Source of the DNA: Sphingomonas immobilis
GTDB taxonomy: Bacteria > Pseudomonadota > Alphaproteobacteria > Sphingomonadales > Sphingomonadaceae
Reading direction: 5' to 3'
Assembly (NCBI RefSeq): GCF_030580995.1
Contig: NZ_JAUQSZ010000007.1
Location: 124,001-188,000 of the forward strand
DNA: 64,000 nt
In this document: positions 49,101-61,482 of the stretch, in pieces
Layout: each line of letters begins with the position of its first letter
Numbering within the stretch: the stretch's first letter is position 1
Translations under genes and position numbers: made by a program
Notes under the pieces: model-generated
Database searches by the model: none
What the model saw: only the letters and a program-made list of their open reading frames with translations
What the model was told of the DNA's origin: nothing

Positions 49101-49317
49101 GTCACACTAAGGTCACACTGATCCGGGGGTGTTCGGGCACGCCCATGTTGGACGGTTTGTGCGCGGAAGTTTACAAAGTTTACGCTACGTCCGCGCCTGT
49201 TGCCCCCCTTTCGCCTTGCCCGGAGCGCGGAAGGGTTCGCGGAGACGCGAGCCCGGACAGCCGACGGTTCAAAGAGCGACCGGCGGCGTATCGCACGGGT
49301 GCGGGGTTGTAGGACAG
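49101..49317. repeat. Two-copy interspersed intergenic repeat (copy 2)
   Basis: Box 1 at 49101-49123 (tandem GTCACACTAA/GTCACACTGA), box 2 AAGTTTACGCTACGTC at 49176-49191 and box 3 TTGTAGGACAG at 49307-49317 match copy 1 (33597-33852) in order and orientation. Distances differ (75 against 63 nt between starts of boxes 1 and 2). It fills most of the 336-nt non-coding gap 49082-49417, where I see no gene. Confidence 0.75.
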
Positions 49318-49324
49318 AGCCGAG

Positions 49325-49357
49325 TTCGTCACCCCGGCTCGAGGCGGGGGTGACGAA
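49325..49357. repeat. Hairpin TTCGTCACCCC/GGGGTGACGAA
   Basis: Eleven-base perfect arms at 49325-49335 and 49347-49357 with an 11-nt loop, just past box 3 of the interspersed repeat and 61 nt upstream of the GST gene. No T-run follows, so it is not a classic terminator. Confidence 0.8.
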
Positions 49358-49417
49358 AGGTGGAAAGCGTGAGCGCTACCGCTTATCGTCGTAGGGTTGC
49401 CCGGCAGGAGCCCGCCC

Positions 49418-50071
49418 ATGACGCCCATCATCACCGCTTTCGAAAATTCGCCCGATCGCGGGCGGGGGCTGGCTCGCGACATGCGGGTGCGATGGGCGCT
49501 GGAGGAACTGGGGCTGGCGTATGATGTGCGGCTTGTCTCCTTCGCGCAGATGAAGGCGCCTGAGCATCTCGCGCGCAACCCGTTCGGGCAGATCCCGACG
49601 TGTGAGGACGGCGCGCTCACGCTGTTCGAATCGGGCGGGATCATCCTGCATATTGCGCAGCATCACGCCGGGTTGCTGCCAGAGGATGCCGATGCGCGGG
49701 CGCGGGCGGTGACGTGGATGTTCGCGGCCGTAGCGACGGTCGAGCCGCCGATCGTCGACCTGACGATGGCGATGCTGTTCGAGCGCGACAAGAGCTGGTT
49801 CGCGGAGCGGCTGCCGGTGCTGCAGGCGGCCGTGCGCACGCGGCTCGACCAGCTTGCCGCGCATCTCGGCGATGCGACCTGGCTCGACGGGGCGTTCAGC
49901 GCGGGCGACCTGATGATGGTGCATGTGCTGCAGCGGCTGGGAAGTTCGGGCGTGCTGGCCGACTATCCGACCATTGCCGCCTATCTCGCGCGGGCGGAGG
50001 CGCGGCCGGCGTACGCGCGCGCGTTCGCGGCTCAGAAGGCGGTGTTCGAGGCGTCGCAGGCCGGGGCGTGA
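49418..50071 (+). CDS. Glutathione S-transferase family protein
   Basis: 217 aa. An N-terminal thioredoxin-like half shows RWALEELGLAYDVRLV, NPFGQIPTCEDGALTLFESGGI (in part) with the cis-Pro and the glutathione-contacting Glu-Ser pair; the C-terminal half is all helical with SAGDLMMVHVL carrying the capping Asp. Substrate unknown. ATG 49418 has CAGGAG upstream. Its stop overlaps the next gene (TGATG). Confidence 0.9.
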   Translation: MTPIITAFENSPDRGRGLARDMRVRWALEELGLAYDVRLVSFAQMKAPEHLARNPFGQIPTCEDGALTLFESGGIILHIAQHHAGLLPEDADARARAVTWMFAAVATVEPPIVDLTMAMLFERDKSWFAERLPVLQAAVRTRLDQLAAHLGDATWLDGAFSAGDLMMVHVLQRLGSSGVLADYPTIAAYLARAEARPAYARAFAAQKAVFEASQAGA

Positions 50072-50637
50072 TGCGGGCGGGGGCCTGGCTTTTGCTGGGA
50101 CTGCTCGTGACAGGATGTGCGCCGACGCGGCCGCCACCACCGCGCGTGATATTCGGCGGGATACCGGCGAGCGGCAGCCTCCGCGATGCGCAGAAGGCGG
50201 GCTTCACGACCTGCTTTCAGCCCGATGCTGTTCACATGCGCTGCAGCCGCCACGGCCTGATGCTGGTGGGAACCGGGCCGTATGAGGCGGCGGTCGATCT
50301 CGTCGGCGGCGATGGCAGCGGCGGGTTCGATCAGGTGACGCTGTGGCACAAGACGGATCAATACGCGGTCTATGCGATCACCGATGTGCTGGAAAAGCAG
50401 GGCTGGAAACATTGCAGCACGGCGACGGCGGGCGGTGGCGGTGACCAGATCATCTACACGCGCGCGGGCGCGCCGGTGCGGGTATCGATGGACCTGAGCT
50501 ATTGGGGATCGCGGCGGCTGCGGGTGATACCGCTGTGGAACAAGAAAGAGCCTGTGTGTCAGGCGGCCACGAGCGCGGCGCGGAGCGTCACGTCGACCGG
50601 CGATCCGTCGTCCGCGAGGACCAGCGCCGCGCCGTAG
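50071..50637 (+). CDS. Predicted lipoprotein
   Basis: 188 aa with signal peptide MRAGAWLLLGLLVTGC and lipobox (LVTGC). The mature part has four more cysteines and a WGSRRLRVIPLWNKKEPVC end. No family recognised. Its 3' end overlaps the convergent phosphopantetheinyl transferase gene by 79 nt, a long overlap for two real genes; the last 25 residues (Ala/Ser-rich) may be a chance extension after a lost stop. Confidence 0.68.
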   Translation: MRAGAWLLLGLLVTGCAPTRPPPPRVIFGGIPASGSLRDAQKAGFTTCFQPDAVHMRCSRHGLMLVGTGPYEAAVDLVGGDGSGGFDQVTLWHKTDQYAVYAITDVLEKQGWKHCSTATAGGGGDQIIYTRAGAPVRVSMDLSYWGSRRLRVIPLWNKKEPVCQAATSAARSVTSTGDPSSARTSAAP

Positions 50638-51218
50638 TTCGCGGAGAGATCAAGGCGCGTGATCGCCCAGCCGTCCGCGCCCGCGATCAGGCGGGCGTCG
50701 TGGCCTGCCGAAACCTCGAAGGCGTCGAGCGGGTAAGAGAGGCCCATGCCGATCGCCTTCACGAAGGCTTCCTTGCGCGCCCATACGTCGAAGAAGGCGT
50801 GGCGGGCCTCGGCTTCGGGGAGGGCGTGGAGCGCCGCGATCTCGTTTGCGCCGAACAGGCCGGCGGCGAGATCGCGCCAGTCGACGGCGGTGTCGTGCGC
50901 CTCGATGTCTAGGCCGACCTCGACCGAAGAGATGGCAATCGCCCAGGTGTCCCCCGAGTGCGTTGCGCTGAAACGCACGGCGTTATTGGAGAGGCGCGGC
51001 TTACCGTAGACATTCTCGGTGTAAACGAGACGCTCTGCGGTTGCTGTCCCCAGCACCTCGCGCAACCGCGCGCGTCGCACAACGAAGCGGCGGCGGTCGC
51101 GGGCGAAGTGGAAACGCGCGGCACGCTCTCGCTCTTCCACCGACAGCAGGTGCGTCAGCCGCGCGACCTCAGCCTCGCCGACGTCGAGGCTGCCGTGAAA
51201 GACCTCGGCGTGCGCCAC
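50559..51218 (-). CDS. Sfp-type 4'-phosphopantetheinyl transferase
   Basis: 219 aa. It transfers phosphopantetheine from CoA to the conserved Ser of carrier domains. Signatures: GKPRL (72-76), FSATHSGD (83-90), the Mg site GLDIE (102-106) and WARKEAFVKA (146-155). The size and the DIE..KEA layout fit the Sfp rather than the AcpS group, consistent with activation of peptide carrier proteins. GTG 51218 is chosen as it starts 1 nt after the NRPS stop. As the last gene of the cluster, it would prime both carrier domains encoded upstream. Confidence 0.92.
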   Translation of the reverse strand: MAHAEVFHGSLDVGEAEVARLTHLLSVEERERAARFHFARDRRRFVVRRARLREVLGTATAERLVYTENVYGKPRLSNNAVRFSATHSGDTWAIAISSVEVGLDIEAHDTAVDWRDLAAGLFGANEIAALHALPEAEARHAFFDVWARKEAFVKAIGMGLSYPLDAFEVSAGHDARLIAGADGWAITRLDLSANYGAALVLADDGSPVDVTLRAALVAA

Positions 51219-51219
51219 C

Positions 51220-55196
<3,977 letters not shown>

Positions 55197-55200
<4 letters not shown>

Positions 55201-56420
55201 CCGAAGGTCACTCGCAGGTTTTTGAGGCCGCGAAGGCCGAGGTTCGCACGCCATTCGAGCTTCTGCTCGGGGAGCGCGAGGTTGGGGAGGCGGGTCAGCA
55301 GGGCACGGAACGCGACCTTGCCCTCCATGCGGGCGAGCGGCGCACCGAAGCAGAAATGCGCCGCCCAGCCGAACGCCATGTGGCGATTGTCGGCGCGGCG
55401 GAAATCGAGCGCGTCGGGATCGGCGAAGCGTTCCGGGTCGCGGTTGGCGGCGGCCATCACCGCCATCACCGGTGTGCCCTTGCGGATGAGCTTGCCGCCC
55501 ATCAGCGTATCCTCGGTGGCGATGCGCGAGGTGTGCTGCGACGGCGATTCGTAGCGCAGCAGTTCCTCGATCGCGCTCGGCATGATCTCGGGATCGGCAT
55601 CGCGCAGTTCGGCGAGCTTCTCGGGCTGGCGGAATAGCGTGAGCATGCCGCAGCCGATGAGGTTGGTGGTGGTCTCCTGCCCGCCGACCATCGTGACGAT
55701 GGCGTTGGCGATGACCTCGTCCTCGGTCAGTTTCTGGCCGTCGATCTCGGCCTCGACCAGCGACTTGACGAGGCCGTCCTTGAGGCTGCCCGAGCGGATC
55801 GCGTGGCGGAAATAGGCGGACATATCCTCGGTCGACTTCAGCACCTGCGCGATGCCGTCCGGATTGTGCGAGAAATTGCCGAGCATCTGCGCATAGTCGG
55901 CGGACCAGGCCTTGAGCTGGGCGTGATCCTCCTCCGGCACGCCCATCAGGTGCGCGAAGACGATCGACGGGAAGGGCTCGGCGAAATCGGTGAGGATATC
56001 GATCTCACCGTTGGGCAGCGCCTTGTCGATCAGGCGGTTGGCGACCTCGTTGACCATCTCGTCGAGCAGCTCGACGCGGCGCGGCGTGAAGGCGGTCGAG
56101 CAGAGTTTGCGCAGGATCGTGTGGTTGGGCGGATCGAGGAACAGCATCTGCTTGACCATCACGTTCGCGATCGGCTCGATCGAGCCGAGGCCCATCGCGC
56201 GCATATGTTCCGGCGAGGGCGTGCGATCGGCGGACATGCGGTGCAGCACGGCGTGGACGTCCGAATAGCGGGTGACGACCCAGCTGTGCAGATACGGATC
56301 CCAATAGACCGGATCCTCCTCGCGCAGTCGCATGTAGAGCGGATACGGATCCGCCAGCACCGCCGGATCGAGCAGACGGAACAGGCTGAGCGAGGGATCG
56401 GATACGGGCTTCGTCGCCAT
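55197..56420 (-). CDS. Cytochrome P450 of the NRPS cluster
   Basis: 407 aa, soluble bacterial P450. The heme ligand is C357 in FGWAAHFCFGAPLAR, the I-helix oxygen motif GGQETT is at 246-251 and the ExxR pair lies in EELLR (285-289). It sits between a free-standing A-T protein and a C-A-T-TE module, overlapping each by 1 and 4 nt. This arrangement recalls P450s that beta-hydroxylate an amino acid bound to a carrier protein (NovI with NovH). Such a role is inferred, and redox partners are not encoded nearby. Confidence 0.93.
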
Positions 56421-58168
56421 TATGCCGAGAGCCTCGCGATATCCTCGTCGCTCATCGATTCGATCTTGGCGAAGATCAGGTTCTCGACGACCTCGGCGAG
56501 CTTCGCGACGGTCGGCGCTTCGAACAGGTGGAACAGCGAGAGGTCGATGCCGAAGGCGTCGCGCGCGCGGATGATGACCTGCGTACCGAGCAGCGAGTGG
56601 CCGCCGAGCAGGAAGAAATCGTCGTCGACGCCGAAGCCCTTGTGGCCGAGCACGTCGCTGATGATCTCGAACAGGCGCTGCTCGGTCGGGGTCGAAGGCG
56701 CGCGCGCTTCGGTGCCTTCGATCATCATGCACGTAAGCGGATCGGGCAGGGCGCGGACATCGACCTTGCCGTTGGCCGTGAGCGGCATCGTTTCGAGATG
56801 CGCGAAGTGCGTCGGGACCATGTAATCCGGCAGCGTCTCGGCCAGCGCGGCGCGCAGGCTTCCGGCGGTGGTGTCCGAAGCGGGCACGACATAGGCGACC
56901 AGTTCGCCGTCGCGGACGACGACGTGGCTGGAGGCGACGTCCGCCAGCGCGCCCAGCGCGGCAGTGACTTCGGCCGGCTCGATGCGGTGCCCGCGCACCT
57001 TCACCTGGCCGTCGACGCGGCCGAGGAACTGGTATTCGCCGCTTTCAAGGCGCAGCGCGAGATCGCCGGTCAGGTATAGGCGGCCATATTCCTCATGCAC
57101 CGCGAACTTGCGCTCGGTGAGCGCTGCGTCGCCGCGGTAGCCGCGCGCGACCTGCGCGCCGCCGATGCAGATCTCGCCCGCGCAGCCGGGGGCGACGTCG
57201 TTGCCCATCGGATCGAGCAGGTGAATCGTGGTGCCCGCGATCGCACTCCCGATCGCGGGCAGCCCGGCGCCATCGCTCGCGACGACACCCGAGGTCGCGA
57301 CGACGGTGCATTCGGTGGGGCCGTAATTGTTGACGAAGGCGAAGCGCTGGCCCGCCTTGGGGCGCACCGTGAGCTTGTCGGCGCCGGTGAGGAGTACGCG
57401 CAGCGCGGCGTCGGTAGGCCAGTCCATGCGGACGAGCGGCTCGGCGAGGGCGGTCGGCGCGAAGGCGACCTCGACGCGCTGCGCGACCAGCCAGTCCTTC
57501 AGCGCGTGCGTGTCGAGTCGGGTCGCGTCGTCAGCGAGAACGAGCGTGCCGCCCGCCGCCAGCGTGGGCCACACTTCCCATGCCGCCGCATCGAAACCGA
57601 GCCCGGCGAGGTGCGATGAGCGCGTGCCCGCCGTCACCGCGAACGCTGCATTGTGCCAGTCGACCAGCGCGGCGAGATTGTCGTGGCCGACCTCGACCGC
57701 CTTGGGCTCGCCGGTCGAGCCCGAGGTGAAGATGACATAGGCGAGATCGCCGGTCGCAGGCGGCATCGCCGTGCCGCGCGCGTCGGGGGCGACGACGGGC
57801 GTCTCGCCGGCGATGTCGCCCAGATCGGTGATGATCGCCGAGCAATCGGCGCGCGCGACGAAGCTCGCGAAGCGTGCCTGCGGCCAGGCGGGATCGAGCG
57901 GGAGATAGCCCGCGCCCACGCGCCACGCGGCGAGCAACGCGGTGATCTGTGCGATCGAGCGCGGCAGGCAGACCGCGACGAGCGAGCCGGGGGTGACGCC
58001 TGCGGTGACGAGCGCGCCGGCGAGACTGCTCACCCGTGCGTCGAGATCGGCATAGCTGATCGTGCCTTCGGGTGCTTCGATAGCCGTCGCAGAAAGCTGC
58101 GCATGTCGCGCGACACGCAGGCTGATGGAGGACGGCAGCACATTCGCTGTCGCTGTCTGGTCACGCAT
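56420..58168 (-). CDS. Free-standing NRPS adenylation-thiolation didomain
   Basis: 582 aa. The adenylation domain has FTSGSTGEPKA (A3, 147-157), YGPTE (A5, 282-286) and NGKVD with K468 (A10). Specificity residues read by hand are D-A-W-F-L-G-N-V-V-K, which equals the leucine code as I recall it. The carrier domain follows with LLGGHSLL and S525 for phosphopantetheine. There is no condensation or release domain, so it must hand its amino acid to another protein, most likely the C domain of the module downstream. ATG 58168 has GGGAGA upstream; it is the first gene of the leftward cluster. Confidence 0.95.
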   Translation of the reverse strand: MRDQTATANVLPSSISLRVARHAQLSATAIEAPEGTISYADLDARVSSLAGALVTAGVTPGSLVAVCLPRSIAQITALLAAWRVGAGYLPLDPAWPQARFASFVARADCSAIITDLGDIAGETPVVAPDARGTAMPPATGDLAYVIFTSGSTGEPKAVEVGHDNLAALVDWHNAAFAVTAGTRSSHLAGLGFDAAAWEVWPTLAAGGTLVLADDATRLDTHALKDWLVAQRVEVAFAPTALAEPLVRMDWPTDAALRVLLTGADKLTVRPKAGQRFAFVNNYGPTECTVVATSGVVASDGAGLPAIGSAIAGTTIHLLDPMGNDVAPGCAGEICIGGAQVARGYRGDAALTERKFAVHEEYGRLYLTGDLALRLESGEYQFLGRVDGQVKVRGHRIEPAEVTAALGALADVASSHVVVRDGELVAYVVPASDTTAGSLRAALAETLPDYMVPTHFAHLETMPLTANGKVDVRALPDPLTCMMIEGTEARAPSTPTEQRLFEIISDVLGHKGFGVDDDFFLLGGHSLLGTQVIIRARDAFGIDLSLFHLFEAPTVAKLAEVVENLIFAKIESMSDEDIARLSA

Positions 58169-58386
58169 TCCGGTCTCCCAAGTTGCGCACACCAAAGCAA
58201 AAAAACGTGAGTTATCCCTTAAGGTCGATTGCCGGCCTGTGTCTGAAAGTCGATTTTTCCACATTCCGTCGAAATTTGTCGCTAACGCCCGTGGAAGGGA
58301 GCGAACGGCGCGATACAGCGGCTGTTCACGCAGAAAATCGCATCGGTTCCGGGTTCGCGCATGGCGAGCCCGAAACCCTTTGACTG
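58169..58386. promoter_or_regulatory. Divergent promoter region of the NRPS and RND operons
   Basis: The 218-nt gap is more AT-rich than its surroundings, with an A7 run near 58200, TTTTTCCACA near 58253 and a CCTTAAGG palindrome near 58218. It must hold promoters for both the leftward NRPS genes and the rightward DUF2141-RND genes. I cannot assign -35/-10 boxes with confidence. Confidence 0.5.
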
Positions 58387-58872
58387 GTGAGGCAGGCTTT
58401 GTTGAATACCAAGACGTTACGCGGGAGCGCGCTGGTCGGCCCGGCTGGCTTGCTGATGCTGGCACCCCTGGTGACGGGTGCAGCCGAAAGCCCGAGCGTG
58501 CTGCATATCGACTTCACCAACCTGCGCACCGCCAAGGGCGTGGTGCATCTGGACGTATGCACCAAGGCGCAGTTCCTGAAGGAATGTCCCATCTCGGCCG
58601 ATACGCCGTCGAAGATCGGCGGCGTGCGGCTGACGGTGAAGGGCCTGCCCGCCGGCACCTATGCGATCCAGGCGTTCCTCGACGAGAACGGGAACAAGAA
58701 GGTGGATCGCGGTTTGTTCGGCATGCCGAAGGAAGGCGTCGGCTTCTCGAACGACGCCAAGATCACCTTCGGCCCGCCGAGCTGGAAGGACGCGGCGTTC
58801 ACCACCAACGGCGCGGAGCAGACCATTCACATCAAGATGCGCTATTTCCTCGGCGGCGAGAATCCGCGTTAA
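58387..58872 (+). CDS. DUF2141 domain exported protein
   Basis: 161 aa. After an N-terminal hydrophobic segment (SALVGPAGLLMLAPLVTGAAE) the protein has the DUF2141 pattern: KGVVHLDVCT, VRLTVKGLPAGTYAIQAFLDENGNKKVDRGLFGMPKEGVGFSND (in part). This is a small beta-sandwich, periplasmic protein of unknown role, often near lipid or carotenoid genes in sphingomonads. The start GTG 58387 is uncertain; TTG 58402 is possible. The RND gene starts directly after its stop. Confidence 0.82.
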   Translation: MRQALLNTKTLRGSALVGPAGLLMLAPLVTGAAESPSVLHIDFTNLRTAKGVVHLDVCTKAQFLKECPISADTPSKIGGVRLTVKGLPAGTYAIQAFLDENGNKKVDRGLFGMPKEGVGFSNDAKITFGPPSWKDAAFTTNGAEQTIHIKMRYFLGGENPR

Positions 58873-61482
58873 GTGATCGCGAATTTCATCCTCGGGCTGG
58901 TCGCGGCCAGCGTGCGGCGGCCCGTGGCCGTGGCGTTGCTGTGCCTCGCGCTGACGGCGGGCGCGATCGCCTATGCTGCCGGCAATTTCGCGATGACGAC
59001 CGACACGGCGGCGCTGATCTCCCCGCAGGTCGACTGGCGCAAGAACGAGCAGGCGGTGGAGAATGCGTTCCCGCATCTGAAGGATTCGCTGCTGATCATC
59101 GTCGATGGCGAGACGCCCGAGCTGGCGGAGAGCGCCGCTACGAAACTGACCGAGCGGCTGACGACCGACACGAAGCAGTTCCGGCGCGTGGCGCGGCCGG
59201 ATGGCGGCGCGTTCTTCGCGCGCGAAGGGCTGATGTTCGGATCGACCGAGAGCGTCCGCAAGGCGACCGAGGCGCTGATCAAGGCGCAGCCGCTGCTGGG
59301 GCCGCTGGCGCGCGACCCGTCGCTGCGCGGTGTGGCGCAGGCGTTCGGCACCGCGCTGACCGGGGTGGAGCAGGGCGAGGCCAAGCTCGCCGATCTCGAC
59401 AAGCCGATGAAGCGGCTGGGCGATGCGCTCGACACGTCGCTGAGTGGCAAGACGGCGTATTTCTCCTGGCAGGAATTGATGGCGGAGCCGGGCAGCGGGC
59501 TCGACGCGCCGAAGCGCAGGCTGATCCTCGTCCAGCCCAAGCTCGACTATAACTCGCTGAAACCCGGCGAGGATGCCGTCGCCGCCATCGCCGCGCACGC
59601 GAACGCGCTCGGCCTCGACGCGGCGCACGGCGTTTCCGTGCGGTCGACCGGCGAGGTGCCACTCAACGACGAGGAGTTCGGCAGCCTCGAGGAGAATATC
59701 GGCTTCGTCGGCGCGGTGATGGCGCTCGCGATGCTGGTGACTTTGTGGTTCGCGACGCGCTCGGCCAAGATCGTCGCGGCGATCGTGCTGTCGATCGTGG
59801 CGGGGTTGATCGTCACGACCGCGCTCGGTCTGCTGGCGGTGCGCGAACTGAACCTGATTTCGGTCGCGTTCATTCCGCTGTTCGTCGGGCTGGGTGTGGA
59901 TTTCGGCATCCAGATCAGCGTGCGCTTCAATGCCGAGCGGCTGGAGGGGCTCGACTATGCGCCCGCGTTGACCGGGGCGGCGACCGCGCTGGCGGCACCG
60001 CTGGCGCTGGCGGCGGGGGCGGTGTTCCTCGGCTTCGGGGCGTTCCTGCCGACCGATTATATCGGCATCACCGAACTCGGCATCATCGCCGGCATCGGCA
60101 TGATCGTCGCGCTGCTGCTGAGCGTGACCTTGCTGCCCGCGCTGCTGATGCTGTTCCGGCCGGGTGCGCCGCGACGCGAAGTGGGGTTCAAGGAGGCCGC
60201 GCCGGTCGACCGCTGGCTGCACACGCATCGCAGGCATGTGCTGTGGGCGTTCGCGATCTCCATGCTGGTGTCGGTCGCGCTGCTGCCGTTCGTGCGTTTC
60301 GACTTCAACCCGCTGCATCTGCGCAACCCGGATATGCCGGCGATGCGGGCGCTGGGCGATCTCATCAAGGATCCGCTGCGCACGCCCAACACGATCAACC
60401 TGCTCGCCGCGAATCCGCAAGCCGCAAAGACGATGGCGGCGCGGCTGGCGACGCTGCCCGAGGTCGCCGAGGCGATCACGCTCGACAGTTTCGTGCCCGA
60501 AGACCAGCCCGCCAAGCTCGCGCTGCTGCAGGATGCGGCGCTGCTGCTCGATCCGACGATCAACCCGTTCGACATGGCGCCCGCGCCGAGCGATGCGGAG
60601 AATGTCGCCGCCTTGGCGTCAACGGCGGCACAGTTGCGCAAGGTGGGCACGGGCGACGCCACCGCGCTGCGGCTGGCGGGCGTGCTGGAGCGGCTCGCCA
60701 AGGCACCGCCGTCCGCGCGGGCGAAGGCGAGCGAGGTCGTGGTGACGCCGCTCGGAACGATGCTCGATCAGGTACGCGCGCCGCTGACCGCCGAGGCGGT
60801 GACGCGCGAAACGCTGCCGCCCGAGCTTTCCGGCGACTGGCTGGCGAAGGACGGGCGTGCGCTGATCCAGGTGTTCCCGAAGGGCGACAGCAACGACAAT
60901 GCGGTGCTGCGGCGTTTCACGAAGGCGGTGCGCGCGGTCGCGCCGACCGCGTCGGGCTTGCCGGTGGCGACGCAGGAGGCGGCGGGGACGGTCGCTTGGG
61001 CGTTCGTCGAGGCCGGACTGCTCGCGCTGGTGCTGGTGAGCGGGCTGCTGTTCGTCGTGCTGCGCGATGCGAAGGAGGTCGCCTTCACGCTTGCGCCCGT
61101 CGTGCTGTCGGGTTTCCTGACGCTGGGGAGCTGCGTGCTGATCGGGCAGCCGATCAACTTTGCCAACATCATCGCCTTCCCGCTGCTGTTCGGCGTCGGC
61201 GTTGCGTTCCACATCTATTTCGTGATGGCGTGGCGGGCGGGTGCGACCGATCTGCTGCAATCGAGCCTGGCGCGCGCGGTGCTGTTCTCGGCGCTGGCGA
61301 CGGGCAGCGCGTTCGGCAGCCTGTGGCTGTCGGCGCATCCGGGGACTGCGAGCATGGGCAAGATCCTGATGATCTCGCTGGCCTGGACTTTGGTGTGCGC
61401 GCTGATCTTCGAGCCCGCGCTGCTGGGGCCGCCTAGGGGTTCGAAGGTGCCGACGAAGCGGGGGGCGCCGGAACCGGCGTGA
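58873..61482 (+). CDS. hpnN: RND/MMPL-type transporter, HpnN-like
   Basis: 869 aa. Two repeats, each a TM helix, a large periplasmic loop and five TM helices (first loop about 35-270; FIPLFVGLGVDFGIQISVRF carries the GxGxDxG-like TM4 motif; second half includes NIIAFPLLFGVGVAFHIYFVM). This is the pattern of hopanoid-associated RND transporters (HpnN), which take lipids to the outer membrane. GTG 58873 directly follows the DUF2141 stop. Whether it moves hopanoids or the NRPS product cannot be told; no hopanoid synthesis gene is adjacent. The 3' end overlaps the MlaA gene by 50 nt. Confidence 0.85.
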   Translation: MIANFILGLVAASVRRPVAVALLCLALTAGAIAYAAGNFAMTTDTAALISPQVDWRKNEQAVENAFPHLKDSLLIIVDGETPELAESAATKLTERLTTDTKQFRRVARPDGGAFFAREGLMFGSTESVRKATEALIKAQPLLGPLARDPSLRGVAQAFGTALTGVEQGEAKLADLDKPMKRLGDALDTSLSGKTAYFSWQELMAEPGSGLDAPKRRLILVQPKLDYNSLKPGEDAVAAIAAHANALGLDAAHGVSVRSTGEVPLNDEEFGSLEENIGFVGAVMALAMLVTLWFATRSAKIVAAIVLSIVAGLIVTTALGLLAVRELNLISVAFIPLFVGLGVDFGIQISVRFNAERLEGLDYAPALTGAATALAAPLALAAGAVFLGFGAFLPTDYIGITELGIIAGIGMIVALLLSVTLLPALLMLFRPGAPRREVGFKEAAPVDRWLHTHRRHVLWAFAISMLVSVALLPFVRFDFNPLHLRNPDMPAMRALGDLIKDPLRTPNTINLLAANPQAAKTMAARLATLPEVAEAITLDSFVPEDQPAKLALLQDAALLLDPTINPFDMAPAPSDAENVAALASTAAQLRKVGTGDATALRLAGVLERLAKAPPSARAKASEVVVTPLGTMLDQVRAPLTAEAVTRETLPPELSGDWLAKDGRALIQVFPKGDSNDNAVLRRFTKAVRAVAPTASGLPVATQEAAGTVAWAFVEAGLLALVLVSGLLFVVLRDAKEVAFTLAPVVLSGFLTLGSCVLIGQPINFANIIAFPLLFGVGVAFHIYFVMAWRAGATDLLQSSLARAVLFSALATGSAFGSLWLSAHPGTASMGKILMISLAWTLVCALIFEPALLGPPRGSKVPTKRGAPEPA

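Noticed and set aside
49129..49353. Short frames in the 49.1-49.4 kb gap
   Set aside because: They lie in the interspersed repeat and show no coding pattern or conserved motif.
58417..60420. A 667-codon minus-strand frame opposite the HpnN gene
   Set aside because: His/Arg/Gln-rich shadow without a hydrophobic or catalytic pattern.
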